NCBI GenBank assembly: GCA_903813345.2
Contig: CAIIXF020000011.1
Coordinates: 21,065,754-21,125,753 of the forward strand
Origin: Owenia fusiformis
Lineage: Eukaryota; Annelida; Polychaeta; Sabellida; Oweniidae
Reading direction: 5' to 3'
Length of the DNA: 60,000 bases
Positions 1 to 11,196 of this stretch are shown one piece after another. Every line of letters begins with the position of its first letter. The stretch's first letter is position 1. The notes beneath the pieces are model-generated. The model saw only the letters and a list, made by a program, of their open reading frames with translations, was not told the origin of the DNA and did not search any database. The translations under genes and the position numbers were made by a program.

Positions 1-800
1 AGATATGTAGGTCAGTATTACATAATCGTGAAATGAATAAGTCTGAATATATCATTGGTCAGAAAACACTAAAACCTGCTTGAAACTGTAAAAGTTTATA
101 CACTCTATTCCACACTGTATAGAAATAAAATAACTTACACTATAAGTAACTGTGAGCCAATCATTGCACAGAAAAAACTTTATGCACTGTTTATAAGTTT
201 CACTGAGACAAGTGGGTCAATACTTCGTGTACTTTATGTGCTCTCACACAATTACCTTCCCTTGCATAAAGTTGCTGTACAGTTATATGTAACTGAATAT
301 TGTATATTCATCACAAACAACCTTAGCAAAATGATGGTTCAACGAAATTGACGGTTCGCTAAAACCAATAAACCAGGCAATTCAGGCCAATTTGGAAAGA
401 AACTAGATAGCGTGATAGCGAATGAGGATAGTAAGTGAAATATATTTTGCAAAGGTCAGCTTGTAAACTACTGGGTAACCCTAAATGATGAGAAATATAT
501 ACAAAATATGTTTTGCATGATTTATTCATATCCCAATGATTTAACTCCTTCACTGCATCTAATAAGGTATATAGATACAAATTACGGGACATTTAGGAAT
601 TAAGTGACTAGACCAAAGCAAGCATGTTTGAGATTTTAATGATTTAAAATAAATTACCACTTCATTATTTGCTTTTAGACATTCAATCAGTTTTATTTGT
701 CCAACAATAACCATGTTCACAATTGTTCAATCCAACGAAGATTAGGGGATAAGCTATGGAGACCCCTCCATTTGTCCGTCCATCCATCCTTCAACTAGAC
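1..800. other. No gene seen; AT-rich intergenic DNA
   Basis: I see no convincing exon here. The short open frames have no recognisable protein content. Bases 744-795 hold a CCGT/CATCC-type tetranucleotide tract next to a segment that resembles, in reverse orientation, the 3' end of the Helentron-like repeats found elsewhere in the window. It may be the tail of a degenerate copy lying head to head with the next element. Confidence 0.5.
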
Positions 801-1300
801 AACAGCAACACCAAAGTGTAGCAAATCCCATCGAACAGCCATGGCTGGCATTTTTTTTACAAACAAAGTATACAGCAAAAATGGCAGCCATTTTTCAAAA
901 TGGCCACCTTCTACCAAAAGTGTCGTTGGACAGTATGCCACGCTTATAGTATTCACGCATCAAATATGAACAAAATCGCTCTACTACTTTTCGAGTTATA
1001 GTAAAATACGTTAAAATGACGGCCATTTTTCAAAATGGCTGCCTTCTACCAAAAGCGTCATTAGACAGTGTGCCATGCTTATAGTATTCACATACCAAAT
1101 ATGAACAAAATCGCTCCACTACTTTCCGTGTTATAGTAAAATACGTTAAAATGGCCGCCTTCTACCAGAAGAGTCATTAGACAGTGTGCCATGCTTATAG
1201 TATTCATATACCAAATATGAACAAAATCGCTTGACTACTTTTCAAGTTACAGCAAAAATCGTAAAATAACGAGTAAAGGCCGCCATAGTTCAATTCTTTG
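801..1300 (+). mobile_element. Helentron-like 'pearl' repeat, 5' end and core only
   Basis: It opens with the family's 5' signature (AACAGCAACACC, then GTAGCAAATCCCATCGAAC) and continues with three core repeats of roughly 100-145 bp built from GGCCATTTT/AAAATGGC modules and the phrase CCAAATATGAACAAAATCGC. It stops before any ACGG microsatellite or 3' hairpin, so it is 3'-truncated. The same subfamily occurs complete at 24318-25868 and, inverted, at 41490-43012. Calling it Helentron-derived is inference from the architecture; no transposase is encoded. Confidence 0.75.
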
Positions 1301-2104
1301 AAGCAAATGATTCTAAAAGTACAACATATCTTTGAAAAAATATCATTCTGTTTTGCAATGTGTGAAATTGAATTAAAGCACATGATTCAATGAATAGTGG
1401 ATGCTTCAATTCACTTATGTCTTCTAGTCTAGGCTTTGAATTCGGACTACCACCCTCGTTCATAGTCTAGAATCAGGACATATGTTAAATTTAATCATCT
1501 ACAATGCATTGAGTCATTGGCTTAAATCCTATAATATAATATGCCTATCAATATAATATGTAATTATTTAAGTATCATCTCAATGCTTTAATTTTAATAG
1601 AATTATTTTAATATTTTACTAACTGTATAATATGTAGTTTGCATTACTGTTGATAAATAAATAAATGATTGCACTGTTCAGTAAAGAAATACATGTATAG
1701 CAATTGTATTATTTAAACTGATTATACACTATAGAAATGATTTTCATTGAAAAATCAAATCAGTACCAAAATTATGGTTACCCTGTAGTAGTGAAAGGCA
1801 CATTAGAAATGAATATCACCCCCTTCAATCTATTTTTACAGGTTTTTATGATTATTTCAGATTTTTCTATAGTTTGCGTAACCAGGACGGTGAATTTTCT
1901 TCATTTTTCATCAAACATTTCGTCTTACCAATATTTATTATATCTGTCAATTTTATCAAAATTGCGCCGCTACGTTTGAAAATAATTCAAATTATGTAGT
2001 TTTTCCCATTGAGCTCCATTATAAAATGGAATTTTCAAACTTAATATTTTAAAATTCTACGTGGTGAAAAGTTGCATATTGAGTAGTTAGTTAATGTTAT
2101 GGTG
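1301..2104. other. No gene seen
   Basis: AT-rich sequence. A short inverted pair around AGTCTAG occurs near 1425-1470. The 80-codon open frame at 1737-1979 has no recognisable domain and no splice or start context that would support it. Confidence 0.45.
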
Positions 2105-2790
2105 TTAAAAATTCAAAACAAAAAGGAATAAAGAAAAAATGCCACAGAGAAGTCTCAACAGAGTCTCTTTAAATACATTTTCTAAGTTTTCATCTTCGAG
2201 GCATATATTGGTATCATCAGCAAAAATAACTAGTTTGAAAATATCTGATACTTTAAAAAGATCGTTTATGTATAGTGTAAATAATACTGGTCCCAAGACA
2301 GAGCCTTGAAGGACTCCAAAAGTTAAGGTTTCATTCTTGTCTGAATATGTACCATCAATAAAAGTTTTTAAGGGACGATTTTTTAAATAACTTCTGAACG
2401 AATCGTTGGCAACACTGCGAAAACCTAGCATTTCTAGTTTAAAAAGTAAGATAGTATGATCAATTGTATCAAATGCCTTAGAAAGGTCTAAGTATAAGCC
2501 AAGTACATGTTTATTTTTATCTAAAGCAAATCGTAATTTGTTCGGAAAAAGTAAGAATAGCCATATATGTTGAATGTTTTTCTTTAAAGCCAAACTGTCT
2601 CTCATGCATTAAATGATTAGTTTTAAGGAATAAAGAAAAACGTTTATGCATTACCTTTTCCAGAAGTTTAGAAAAAACACTAAAGAAATTGGTCTGTAAT
2701 TCTTAAAGTGTGACTTATCCCCTTTTTTAAAAAGTGCAATTAATTTTGTAATTTTTAATTTCTCTGGAAAACCCCCCAGATTGTAGTGAA
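2105..2790 (-). pseudogene. LINE reverse-transcriptase remnant
   Basis: Read on the minus strand, this encodes the middle of a non-LTR reverse transcriptase. From high to low coordinate one sees LFKKGDKSHFKNYRPISL (fingers), then LDLSKAFDTIDH (first catalytic Asp), then a degenerate GVLQGSVLGPVLF, then the FADDTN catalytic pair. The fingers block and the catalytic block lie in different frames with stops around 2600, and the 166-residue frame ends soon after FADD. Endonuclease, thumb and tail are missing. It is a dead, 5'- and 3'-truncated CR1/Jockey-group-like copy. Confidence 0.85.
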
Positions 2791-2919
2791 AGGTTAACAA
2801 TATGTTAACATTGTTTCATAAATACAGTGGTGTTCATATTCATAAGTTTAGATGTCCAATCTATTACTCACATACACTTTTGAGCTTAATAAGTAATAGC
2901 CCTATTTTTAACACTACAC

Positions 2920-3575
2920 ACGGCATTTCAGGACGTCTTAACGTTTTAGTAAAATCATGTTGAGTTTACACCACCTATTTCAAGACATCTTACGAAATAT
3001 GATTGAGTTTACACCTGTTTTTCTAAAACATCTTAGAGATATGTAGGCATACATGTAAAATGAAAAAAGCAGTTCAACATACTCTGGTTCAGTCAACATA
3101 GCTATTCCTTTCCCGCTTCTATACTTTCTGCTAAAGAATGCATCGGTTTCAAAAAAAATATGTCCTAAAGAGAGCATTGTTAAAAGCATGAAAGAGGGCA
3201 GGAAGATTTTGTCCATATATTAGGATTATGATAGAACGCTAGGCGAATTAGTTCTTCTCGATATTTTTTGGATGATATTGGTATCAAAGGGATGAGACAA
3301 GAGAAAGGACCATGCTACATATGTAATCAGGATGTTTCAAATTTTTCGTTCAGTGCAACACATAAAACCGGGCGAAGAGCTCTTAGCGATGGATTTACAC
3401 TTGCTTGTAAAATGTTTTAACGCTAAGACGTCTTGGCTATGACTACGTTTTAGCTAAGCGCTTTTAGCTGAGAGCTCTTGAGAAAATCTGGATTTACATT
3501 TCATTTGTAAAACGTTTTAAAGCTAAAACATTTTGGCCAAGACGTCTTAGGGCGCTAGTGTAAATCCAACAAATG
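2920..3575. repeat. Cluster of short perfect palindromes, probable degenerate DNA element
   Basis: Bases 2930-3030 and 3370-3570 share a module of the form GACGTCTTA..CGTTTT..GTTTACAC. Within 3370-3570 several 6- to 10-bp palindromes follow one another (AGAGCTCT, AAGACGTCTT twice, AGCGCT, GAGAGCTCT), separated by GTAAAA(C/T)GTTTTAA(A/C)GCTAA. The two blocks could be the ends of a decayed inverted-repeat transposon. No open frame is associated. Confidence 0.35.
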
Positions 3576-3669
3576 ATAACTTGTGTAAAGTAAAACATGC
3601 ACTAAAAGATAAAAGGCACCTTTATCAATTTTTTGCGTTGATTTATTTGATGATTTTTTGCAACTAACA

Positions 3670-4191
3670 CAGGGCTTGCATTAACTGCGTCCCGTCCATG
3701 TTAAGGACTCAAAAATAATTTGGAGGACGCAAAAATTGAAAATATTTCCGTTTTTTGGACGCAAATTTTTTTTAGGTCAATACTACAATGTGTTTACAAC
3801 GATACCTAACAAAAACAAATAATTATGATCTCTCACCTTTATTTGAATCGTAAATAAGGCTCAACATGTTGAATATTTACAAATAATCATGATTCTCTCG
3901 AATTTTTTCGACTTTGTTTATTTTTAGATTTGAAACCATGACACGCCACAGTTTTTCCTATTCAGAAACAAATATTAGGTTATTCATGAAATAATATGTA
4001 TTCATTGTCGAATGAACGAACATGCATTTATTCAGTCCGTACTTAACGTTTACTTCCGTTTTAAATTCGCGGCAAGAAGTTATACCTCAAAACAGGCTAG
4101 AAATAGACACACTTTTTTTTCAATGGACACACTTTTTTAAAAAAATTGCGTCCTTGGGACTCACAAATTTTCTAACCTAATGCAAGCGCTG
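3670..4191. mobile_element. Non-autonomous DNA transposon, 5-bp target duplication (hAT-like)
   Basis: It begins CAGGGCTTGCATTA and ends in the inverted form TAATGCAAGCGCTG, 522 bp in all. A perfect TAACA is repeated on both flanks (3665-3669 and 4192-4196). Subterminal GCGTCC/GGACGC blocks are also inverted. There is no transposase frame. CAG...CTG ends with a 5-bp duplication recur at 18752 and 38659. I infer a hAT relative with short target duplications, but superfamily assignment from ends alone is uncertain. Confidence 0.75.
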
Positions 4192-4454
4192 TAACATGAA
4201 AACTAGGACTGTCTCCTGTTGGACAAAATTTACACATGGAAATCCTTTCTTAAGCCAATTTGTATGCCACGAGGTACTGACACATAAAGAGAGACAAATA
4301 AATGTTTCATATAATATTTCAAATGAAATAAATCATCTGACTGTTTCAACTTTAAAAGGTACTGTACTATAATACCTTTTCCCTCTATTTCAAAACATTA
4401 AACCTGTATAGACGGGGTGAGTTCTCTTTCAGGTCAGCATATATTCTTGCATAT

Positions 4455-4695
4455 ACATATCTCAATACATTATTCATGAAAATAGATTTTTGTTGACTCA
4501 AGATATAGGACTAATGTATTTCGTGAAAGGAATAGCAATTACATCAATAAACCTTGAGACATAGAATGCCCAAATACGATATTGATCAGTATTGAACTTA
4601 TATCTTTTTATAATATTATGCTGGTGATGTAAATATGCAATCGAATGAAATGAATGCGAGCCTCCATCAACTTTCTAGAGTCTAGAAGAAAAAAT
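4455..4695 (+). promoter_or_regulatory. Duplicated upstream region of PAN-AbfB gene 1
   Basis: About 200 bp upstream of the start codon is plainly homologous to 23660-23922 upstream of gene 2. It includes ATGAAAATAGATTTTTGTTGA, TTACATCAATAAACC, ATATTGATCAGTATTGAA and the ATTATGCTGGTGA motif. An AT-rich stretch (TTTTTATAATATTATG) about 75 bp before the ATG could serve as a TATA-type element. Conservation between the copies shows the promoter was duplicated together with the gene. The transcription start is not determined. Confidence 0.5.
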
Positions 4696-5944
4696 ATGGA
4701 GTCAACAGTTGTAAAACGATTGACAATCATTCTATTTATGAACTGCTTTGTCAACTTTGCCACAAGTCAGCAAATGTTTAAAAAACTTGAGAATTTCAAG
4801 GGAACTAATGTCATTCAGGAAATCGAAGCTACTTCACTCAACAAATGCGCCATTACATGTGTACACCATCCACTCTGTATAGCATTTGATTTTGGAGATT
4901 CTGATGTAAGATGTCACTTACTCGGAAACCAGGTGTTCGAAGCAGCAATTGATGGCTATAATGTATTTCAGCCATTGAATGAAGATGGGGAAGGAGGAGG
5001 TAGGATATGACTTATTTTTTCTTTATCATGACATTTTGTGCCTGGAAACAATCTAAGAATATACTCAGCACCCTACCCTATGCAGATTATACAAAAATCT
5101 GGTATTACCAGTTGAGGCATAACTAATCTCATTGTAATATTGATGGGCAAAAAATCAGTTTTCAGTCAGGGGGAGTGCAATCATGACACAGAGAGCCAAA
5201 AAAATGATTTGTTTTGAATTTTACAAAAAATGATGCAACTTCATTCAAAATTGAGCTAGAAGCTTCAAATAAAAAGCATTCTAAAGCTCTTTTTCTGTCT
5301 AATTGTATTTTTATTGGTTAAAATTCACCAAGGAATCCCCAGGCCTCCTAGAGAGGACCCCTCTCTGCTAATGTGAACAACTGTACTATTCATTAAAACA
5401 TGTTAACTTCAAAACTGACAAAAACCTGCAAAAGGGATTATCACTTAATTCTATCACATCAGTAATTTGTTATTTTATTCTTTCAGATGTTGTCCCACTC
5501 TATTATTTTACATCCCAGAACTACGGCAGTTATGGAATCTGTGCTGTTGTTGAGAACTCTTATCGCTCGGAAATCATCTTTAACTGCAAAGAGTACTTCA
5601 AGATACTCTCTCCAGGACTTTCGGGTGTGGATGGAACGATATCTATTCAATCAGTAAAGTACCCAAATCGGTACTGGCTTGCAAGTGGAATGGATGCAAT
5701 ACTCTATTGGGAAGACCAAACCACTGTGAATGACCAAACAGCATTCGATAAAAATGCAACGTTTATTCTTCACATTGACAAATGGTACACTGGATGTTAT
5801 ACTTTTGAGTCAGCAGAATTCCCTGGGTACTATGTACGTCATCAGGGATTCATTCACAAACTACATCAAATGGAGGCATCAAATCTTTTCTACGGAGATG
5901 CCAGTTTCAGGCCAGAGTCAGATGGACAGTTTTCAGTTGAATAA
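4696..5944 (+). CDS. Secreted PAN/Apple plus AbfB-domain protein, copy 1
   Basis: Two exons, 4696-4999 and 5487-5944, joined in phase 1 at a GT donor and a TTTCAG acceptor, give 253 residues. I chose the ATG at 4696 (MESTVVKRL) because it directly precedes a hydrophobic signal peptide ending near ATSQQ and has A at -3; an in-frame ATG at 4654 would put charged residues in front of it. Residues ~28-90 form a PAN/Apple-like module (KCAITC, then C, then RCHLLG). Residues ~148-253 match the arabinofuranosidase-B (AbfB) beta-trefoil pattern: SIQSVKYPNRYW, NATFILH, YTFESAEFPGYYVRHQG, LFYGDASFRP. In fungal enzymes AbfB binds arabinose side chains of xylan; no catalytic domain is present here, so a sugar-binding secreted role is inferred. 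Its twin lies at 23923-26736. Confidence 0.85.
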
Positions 5945-5954
5945 TTGAATGTAA

Positions 5955-6800
5955 TTTGGATTTGCAGAGCAACTTTGGCAGGCTTGCAATGGACATCCAT
6001 TATGGGACACCCCACATTATATTGAATAAATGACATTTTACTGATGTGTGACTTTTTGACAAGTAAAAGTATACCAGACCAGTGTAAGAGTGATGGGACT
6101 ACAACTGTTTTATAGAGTCTATCACTGAATGTGATCCTTTTTGCATTCAGGTGCTTATTGAGAATTGATGTCACATAGCCTGTTAATTTCTTTCCCTTTG
6201 GGACTATCAAATTCCTCAGATGGATATTATCTTTTAATGATCTGTAAGATAGGACACTGAGTATTTATGCGGTTTACTTCTGCAATTCTTAAGTTTAAAA
6301 AAGAATTCACAAAAAAATTTGAAATTATTTGAACTAAGAGTGATTCCTCTATAGTTATCAAAATCTTTCCAGTCTAAACTTTTATGAAGAGGTTGAACTA
6401 TCCCTTCTTTCCATTCTTGTGGAAATTTTCAAGTGCTTTGAAGATATTGAACATTTTATGAATAAGCTACAAGTATTGCCTTCCCTCCATATCTTAGAAA
6501 TTCATTAGTATAGGTATTCTATCTGTCCCAGCTGCTTTCCCATTATTTAAGGATTTAATATGATCGGCTATAACCATTTCATTCATTTCTGTTTGGTCAA
6601 GCATTGAGCTACTGCCCATATAACAGCATGAGTGTTTTGCATTTCAATGTCATCAATCTTAGACTTGATTCATTCATTTTTGTCATAAGACTTTGTATCG
6701 GCATTACGTTCTCCGACCTTTGACCAATTATCTCTCATTATAAGGTTTACTTCACGGGGATCTTGGTAAGAAGTCATCAACTATTTCAAAGGCAATTGGC
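5955..6800 (-). pseudogene. LINE remnant directly downstream of PAN-AbfB gene 1
   Basis: On the minus strand, short blocks of a non-LTR retrotransposon appear. Near 6560-6500 there is a connection-region motif (HIKSLNNGKAAGTD, then PILMNF). Near 6210-5960 there is a thumb/C-terminal block (NKHLNAKRITFSDRLYKTVVVPSLL). Stops and frameshifts interrupt it throughout. It begins about 10 bases after the stop codon of the PAN-AbfB gene, so it has replaced or displaced that gene's 3' UTR relative to copy 2. Confidence 0.65.
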
Positions 6801-6828
6801 ACAAACAAACAAGACCACCACCTTCCTT

Positions 6829-6862
6829 TCAATTCAATTCAATTCAATTTATTCAATTCAAA
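6829..6862. repeat. AATTC-type microsatellite
   Basis: A short run of AATTC pentamers, ending in TTTATTCAATTCA. It may mark the tail of a retroelement, but no target duplication is obvious. Confidence 0.6.
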
Positions 6863-7164
6863 ATTCCATCATACAATATTTCATATATAACATGAAAAAG
6901 ACATCCCAAGAGGCGTATATATTCCATGGGTCATAATTTCTAATAATGTTTTAGTTGTAGATCAAAAGCTAAATCAAAATGAAAGAGAATAAAAATGGAA
7001 GCTTAAATTATCATTGGTATTTATTGATAAGACCATTTTTATCAGTTTTTCGAACTCCTTAACATGCTTTGCCTTTTTAAAGTCTATAGCCAGTGAGTTA
7101 TATAGGATTGCTCCTCTAATTGCAATTGATTTTTATCCAGTTTCAGTCCTAAACCTTTTGATTG

Positions 7165-8884
7165 TTAAACTAGAAAAACAGCAACTCCACGGAGTAGCAA
7201 ATCCCATCGAACAAAACATGTTTTAATAAATAGAGGCCACCTAAAATTTGAGCCAAATCCATCCACTGGTATTTGAGTTATCAAAGATTATGTTTTAATG
7301 AAACATGTTTGTCATTTTGAAATTCAGCTGTCATCTTTAAAATTTCTTCTTTAGCAGAGCTTTTATGTCCCTAGGCATCAGCATATAAAATTTAATCCAA
7401 ATCCGTCAACTGGTACTTAAGTTATCAAGGATTACATGTTTAATGAAAAATCGCGGAGATTTCGATTAATAGCAGCCACCTTGAATTTCTTCTCAAGCAG
7501 AGCCCCTTTATCTCAAGGAATCAGTATATAAAAAGACCATGTGCAGTATGACAAGTGATTTTAGACGGTCATATCTTTCACCATGAGTACTTTCTGGGCA
7601 TAAATACAGTGGTTTTTATTAAAACAATATGTTTTCTTTCAAGTGAAGTACCCATGATGATAAAAATATCTATCGAACAATTCGAAAAATTATAAAATAG
7701 GGACCCCATGTCAACATTTTTTTCAAAATATTGAACCTATTTACTCAAAAGAGGCCACCCTTTTCTGATTTTCATTGCATGAAAAGATCATTCAACAATG
7801 GGTCTAAAACATCTTCAAAAATATAATTGTATTGAAAGTCTAGTTTTGAAGATATCAATTTTCGATGACCAAAATGATGCTGAAAACAATGGATAGCACG
7901 AGTTTTCCCTATGGGAAAATAACATGGGATAAGTGGTTTTTAACTTTAATGCATTTCAATATGCATCCCCATTTCAGAAATTGTTCATATAGTGTAGAAG
8001 AAACTTTTGATATGTTTAAATTGAGAAAAGCAAGATCCTCTTTTTCGAAAATAAGCCTAACATTTTTTTTAAATTGCAAGGGTGGGGCCCTAATCCATAA
8101 TTTTTCAGAGAGTTAGATTGATATTTTACTATCATGGGGACTTCACTTGAAAGAAAACATATTGTTTTAATAAAAACCATTGTTTTTATAGCCAGAAATT
8201 ACTGATGGTGAAAGATATGACTGTCTAAAATCACTTGCCATACTGCACATGGACCTTTGAAGTTAATCCGTCCACCGTGGAATTTGAGTTATCAAAGATT
8301 ACCTTTATTATGAAAATGGCAGCCATTTTGAAATTCAACTGACCCATTTGAAATTTCTTCTGTCCCTAGACATCAGCATATAAAATTGGAACCAAATCCA
8401 TACAGTGATATTTGAGTTATCAATGATTACGTTTTTACGAAAAATGCCGGCTATTTTGAATATCAGTGGCCATCTTGAAAATGCCTTCTTGAGCAGAACT
8501 TCTTTGTCTCTAGGCATCGACATATAGAATTTGAACCAAAGCTGTCAACTGGTATTTGAGTTATCAAAGGTTACATTATTTTATGAAAAATGGTAACCAT
8601 TTTGAAAATTAGCTGCCATCTTGAAAATTCCTTCTCGAGCAGAGCTCCTATGTCCTTAGGCATCAGCACGTTAAATTTGAGCCAAATTCATCCACTAGTA
8701 TTTGAATTATCAAAGATTATATTTTTACGAAAAATGGCCACCATTTTTAATTAAGCGGTCATATTGAAAATTAATTCTCGAGCAGAGGTCCTACCCCCAT
8801 AAGGCATAACCCTATAAAATTTGATTCAAATTGGTCAACCAGTATTTGAGTTATTGCCCGGACAGATGGACGAACAGACTGACA
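7165..8884 (+). mobile_element. Helentron-like 'pearl' repeat, subfamily 2, interrupted and 3'-truncated
   Basis: The 5' signature ACTAGAAAAACAGCAACTCC, then GTAGCAAATCCCATCGAAC, is at ~7170-7213. Core repeats of ~145 bp follow, each with CATCAGCATATAAAATTTGA, then ATCC(A/G)TCAACTGGTATTTGAG, TTATCAAAGATTA and AAAAATGGC. A fold-back element sits inside the array at 7537-8253. The copy runs into a short degenerate CCGGACAGATGGACGAACAG tract and ends without the CGAACTTCGTTCG hairpin. Confidence 0.75.
7537..8253. mobile_element. Fold-back element inserted in the pearl core
   Basis: Outer arms of about 140 bp at 7537-7680 and 8115-8253 are inverted copies. Both read GACC/GGTCC-ATGTGCAGTATG, then CAAGTGATTTTAGAC, TCATATCTTTCACCAT, and on to AACAATATGTTTTCTTTCAA. 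The centre is unrelated AT-rich DNA. Flanking sequence (TATAAAA on the left, TTTGAAGTT on the right) joins into the normal core phrase of the host repeat, so this is an insertion younger than its host. The open frame at 7865-8116 is incidental. Confidence 0.75.
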
Positions 8885-9000
8885 TCATTTGTTGCCACTA
8901 CATCAGTGTCTTCATTCGTTGTCTTCTCTCTTCTTTCTTTGTCTTGATTTGATTGTTGTCTTGGTTTGATTCTTCAGGGTCCACAGACTTGAGACTGCAG
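8000..9000. other. No cellular gene; repeat-derived sequence
   Basis: Apart from the fold-back arm and the pearl core repeats, bases 8885-9000 are pyrimidine-rich (TCTTTC/GTTGTCTTG runs) with no recognised coding content. Confidence 0.4.
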
Positions 9001-10814
9001 GTGGGTTAAACATTTTGATCCGGCCAGAAAACCCTCCCCTTCCCCTTACTGATGTTTTTATGTTATCTTCTGTCAGTTCCTTCCTCTTACTTGTGATCGG
9101 TCTTCTAACTTCTCATAGTTTACCCTCTTTGTGGAGAATATACTGTTTCATATTCATTTGTTAATGTTGTCTTCCCTCACTAATTTTACAGTGCTTCATG
9201 ATGATATTTTCCTGCATATTGTATTTAATACATATCCATTTATTTCTTGTTATAGCTTTCTTAGTATACAAATTTAGTGTGTTACTCCTATAACTTTGAC
9301 TTTGTAGCTTTTTCCCAGGCTGGTTACTCTGTTAGTTGCATCTTCCAATTGACTGCAGATTCTTGAAATCCTTATTATTTGTGATATAAATATTCCATAA
9401 GACTGGTTTCTAGGAATAAATCCAGATAAATCTGGAAAAGAGACAATTTTGAATTTGAAGTTTTCCCGTTGTCGTATAGTTTTGTTTTGATTTGTTTATT
9501 TACTATCTTTATTTGTATGTCCAGGAAAGTTGTTTCTGTATCCTTCTCATTTTCCTTGTTTAACACTAGTTCTTCAGGATAGATGTTCTTATATCTCATA
9601 TCTGTCTCCATTTCTCCGTCATTGTTTATAGTACAGGGTGACCGGAAAAAAAGGAGACCATTGAAATAGGCAATATCTCCTAAAATAGACTAGTGACATC
9701 AATGAAATTTTGCATACATCAGGACAGTTCTATGGAAATTTGTTCCTGAAAGTGTCAATACAAGCAGTCAACTGGTTCAGGAGCTATGATCATTTACATA
9801 ACATGCTCCAAATAGGCGCAATTGAGACCAACGCAGAGCTGGATACATTTGGCAAATACCCTTACATATTCCGACCTTGTTATGGCATTACATTTAGCAT
9901 TTATTGCCACCTTTAGGTCAGCAATTGTCTCAGGATTGTTTTGGTACACATTGTCTTTCAAATTGCCCCACAAAAAGAAATCAGGTGGATTCAAATTTGA
10001 GGTGTATGGAGACGAAGCTTATCTGACCTATGGCTTCTGACTCAGTGGTCCCACTCAGTTACAGTATCATCCTAAGGAGGTTTTGGGCAGCCCTTGGTTT
10101 CCATATGGGATTTAATTGTGCCATATAGTGGTTTTAGTAACATGGCACTATGCCCAATACCTAAAGTGACTCTTAAGATTTGGTAAATCAGCACTTTGGC
10201 AACAGGATGATGAACCACATGTCAGATAACCCTTCATTGCCATACAGCCTAGACTTGAATCCTGCTGATTTCTTTTTGTATGGATATTTGAAAGACAATC
10301 TATACCAAAACAATCCTCAGACTATTGTTGACCTAAAGAAGGCAATCACTGCTATATGTAATGCCATAATAATGCCATAGAGGGCAGAACATGTAAGGGT
10401 AGTTTGCCATATGAATCCAACTCTGCGTTGGTCTCAATTGTGCCTATTTGGAGCATGTTATGTAAATGATCATAGCTCCTGAACCAGTTGAATGCTTGTA
10501 TTGAAACCTTCAGTAACAAATTTCCATATAACTGTTCCAGTGTATGCAAAATTTCATTGATGGCACTTGTCTAGTTTAGGAGAAATTGATTACTTCAATG
10601 GTCTCCTTTTTTTCCGGTCACCCTGTACATAAATCATCCATGAATCTTGTAGTTTTAGCTTATTTTAATATTTTGAAGTAGTCTTTCCTATACATTTTCT
10701 CAATGGCTTGAAATTCATAACAGTATAAGTATAGGTTTGCCATATATGGCGCCAGATTGATTCCCATCGGCATTCCAATTTTCTGTCTTAGAATTGATTT
10801 CCCTACTTTAAAGT
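9000..10814 (-). pseudogene. Penelope-like element reverse-transcriptase remnant, split by a fold-back insertion
   Basis: On the minus strand, 10810-10626 encodes KIGMPMGINLAPYMANLYLY and, in another frame, RFMDDL, the Penelope-type RT core with its catalytic Asp pair. After the fold-back element (9634-10625) the frame resumes with INNDGEM, NIYPEELVLNKENE, TTFLDIQI and TKLYD, then NQSYGIFISQIIRISRICS near 9390-9330. Removing the insert and one TA reads through in frame as DLCTINND, matching the usual DDLLTINND of this family. Stops and frame changes show it is dead. Its upstream end is cut by the pearl fragment at 10815. Confidence 0.75.
9634..10625. mobile_element. Fold-back mariner-type element, TA target duplication
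   Basis: The ends are CAGGGTGACCGG... and ...CCGGTCACCCTG, flanked by TA (9632-9633, 10626-10627). The two arms, roughly 9634-10020 and 10215-10625, are inverted copies of each other over nearly 400 bp at about 90 percent identity by eye. Both arms encode, read towards the end of the element, the C-terminal part of an IS630/Tc1-mariner-type transposase (PDFFLWGNLKDNVYQNNPET in one, ADFFLYGYLKDNLYQNNPQT in the other). So both ends derive from the same, 3', end of a parent transposon. No catalytic core remains. Confidence 0.85.
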
Positions 10815-10905
10815 AAGCTGTATACAGACGGACAGACAGACAGATGGATGAACAGACGGCTTCTCTATATCCCCCTCAAACTTCGTTCGGTGGTATAATT
10901 ATATT
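10815..10905 (+). mobile_element. Helentron-like repeat, 3' end only
   Basis: A degenerate GACGGACAGACAGACAGATG tract is followed by the family's 3' terminus: CTATATCCCCCTCAAACTTC then GTTCGGTGGTATAAT. The AAACTTCGTT segment is the decayed terminal hairpin. No core repeat precedes it, so this is a 5'-truncated fragment abutting the Penelope remnant. Confidence 0.7.
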
Positions 10906-11196
10906 TGTATCACATCACACCTTCATTAACCGAATCCATGAGTACTTTGGGTGGCAAATGGCTAACAATCTATTTTTTTGTAAAGAAGGTTTCAGGAACA
11001 CCGAAAACATTAATCATTCACTTCAAGTGGCCTTTTAACCTGTTCTTGTTTGCTTACACTAAAACATTGGACATTATCAAAACCAATTTAGGGATTAAGT
11101 GTTGCTGCAACCTTTGCTTTCTTGGATATGTGATATGGTCCTTTGGGAGATGAGATTATTGTTATTGGAGGATGAGGCCATCACTTTGCCAATTCC
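10906..11196. other. No gene seen
   Basis: AT-rich DNA. Overlapping short frames on the + strand have no recognisable content. Confidence 0.4.
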
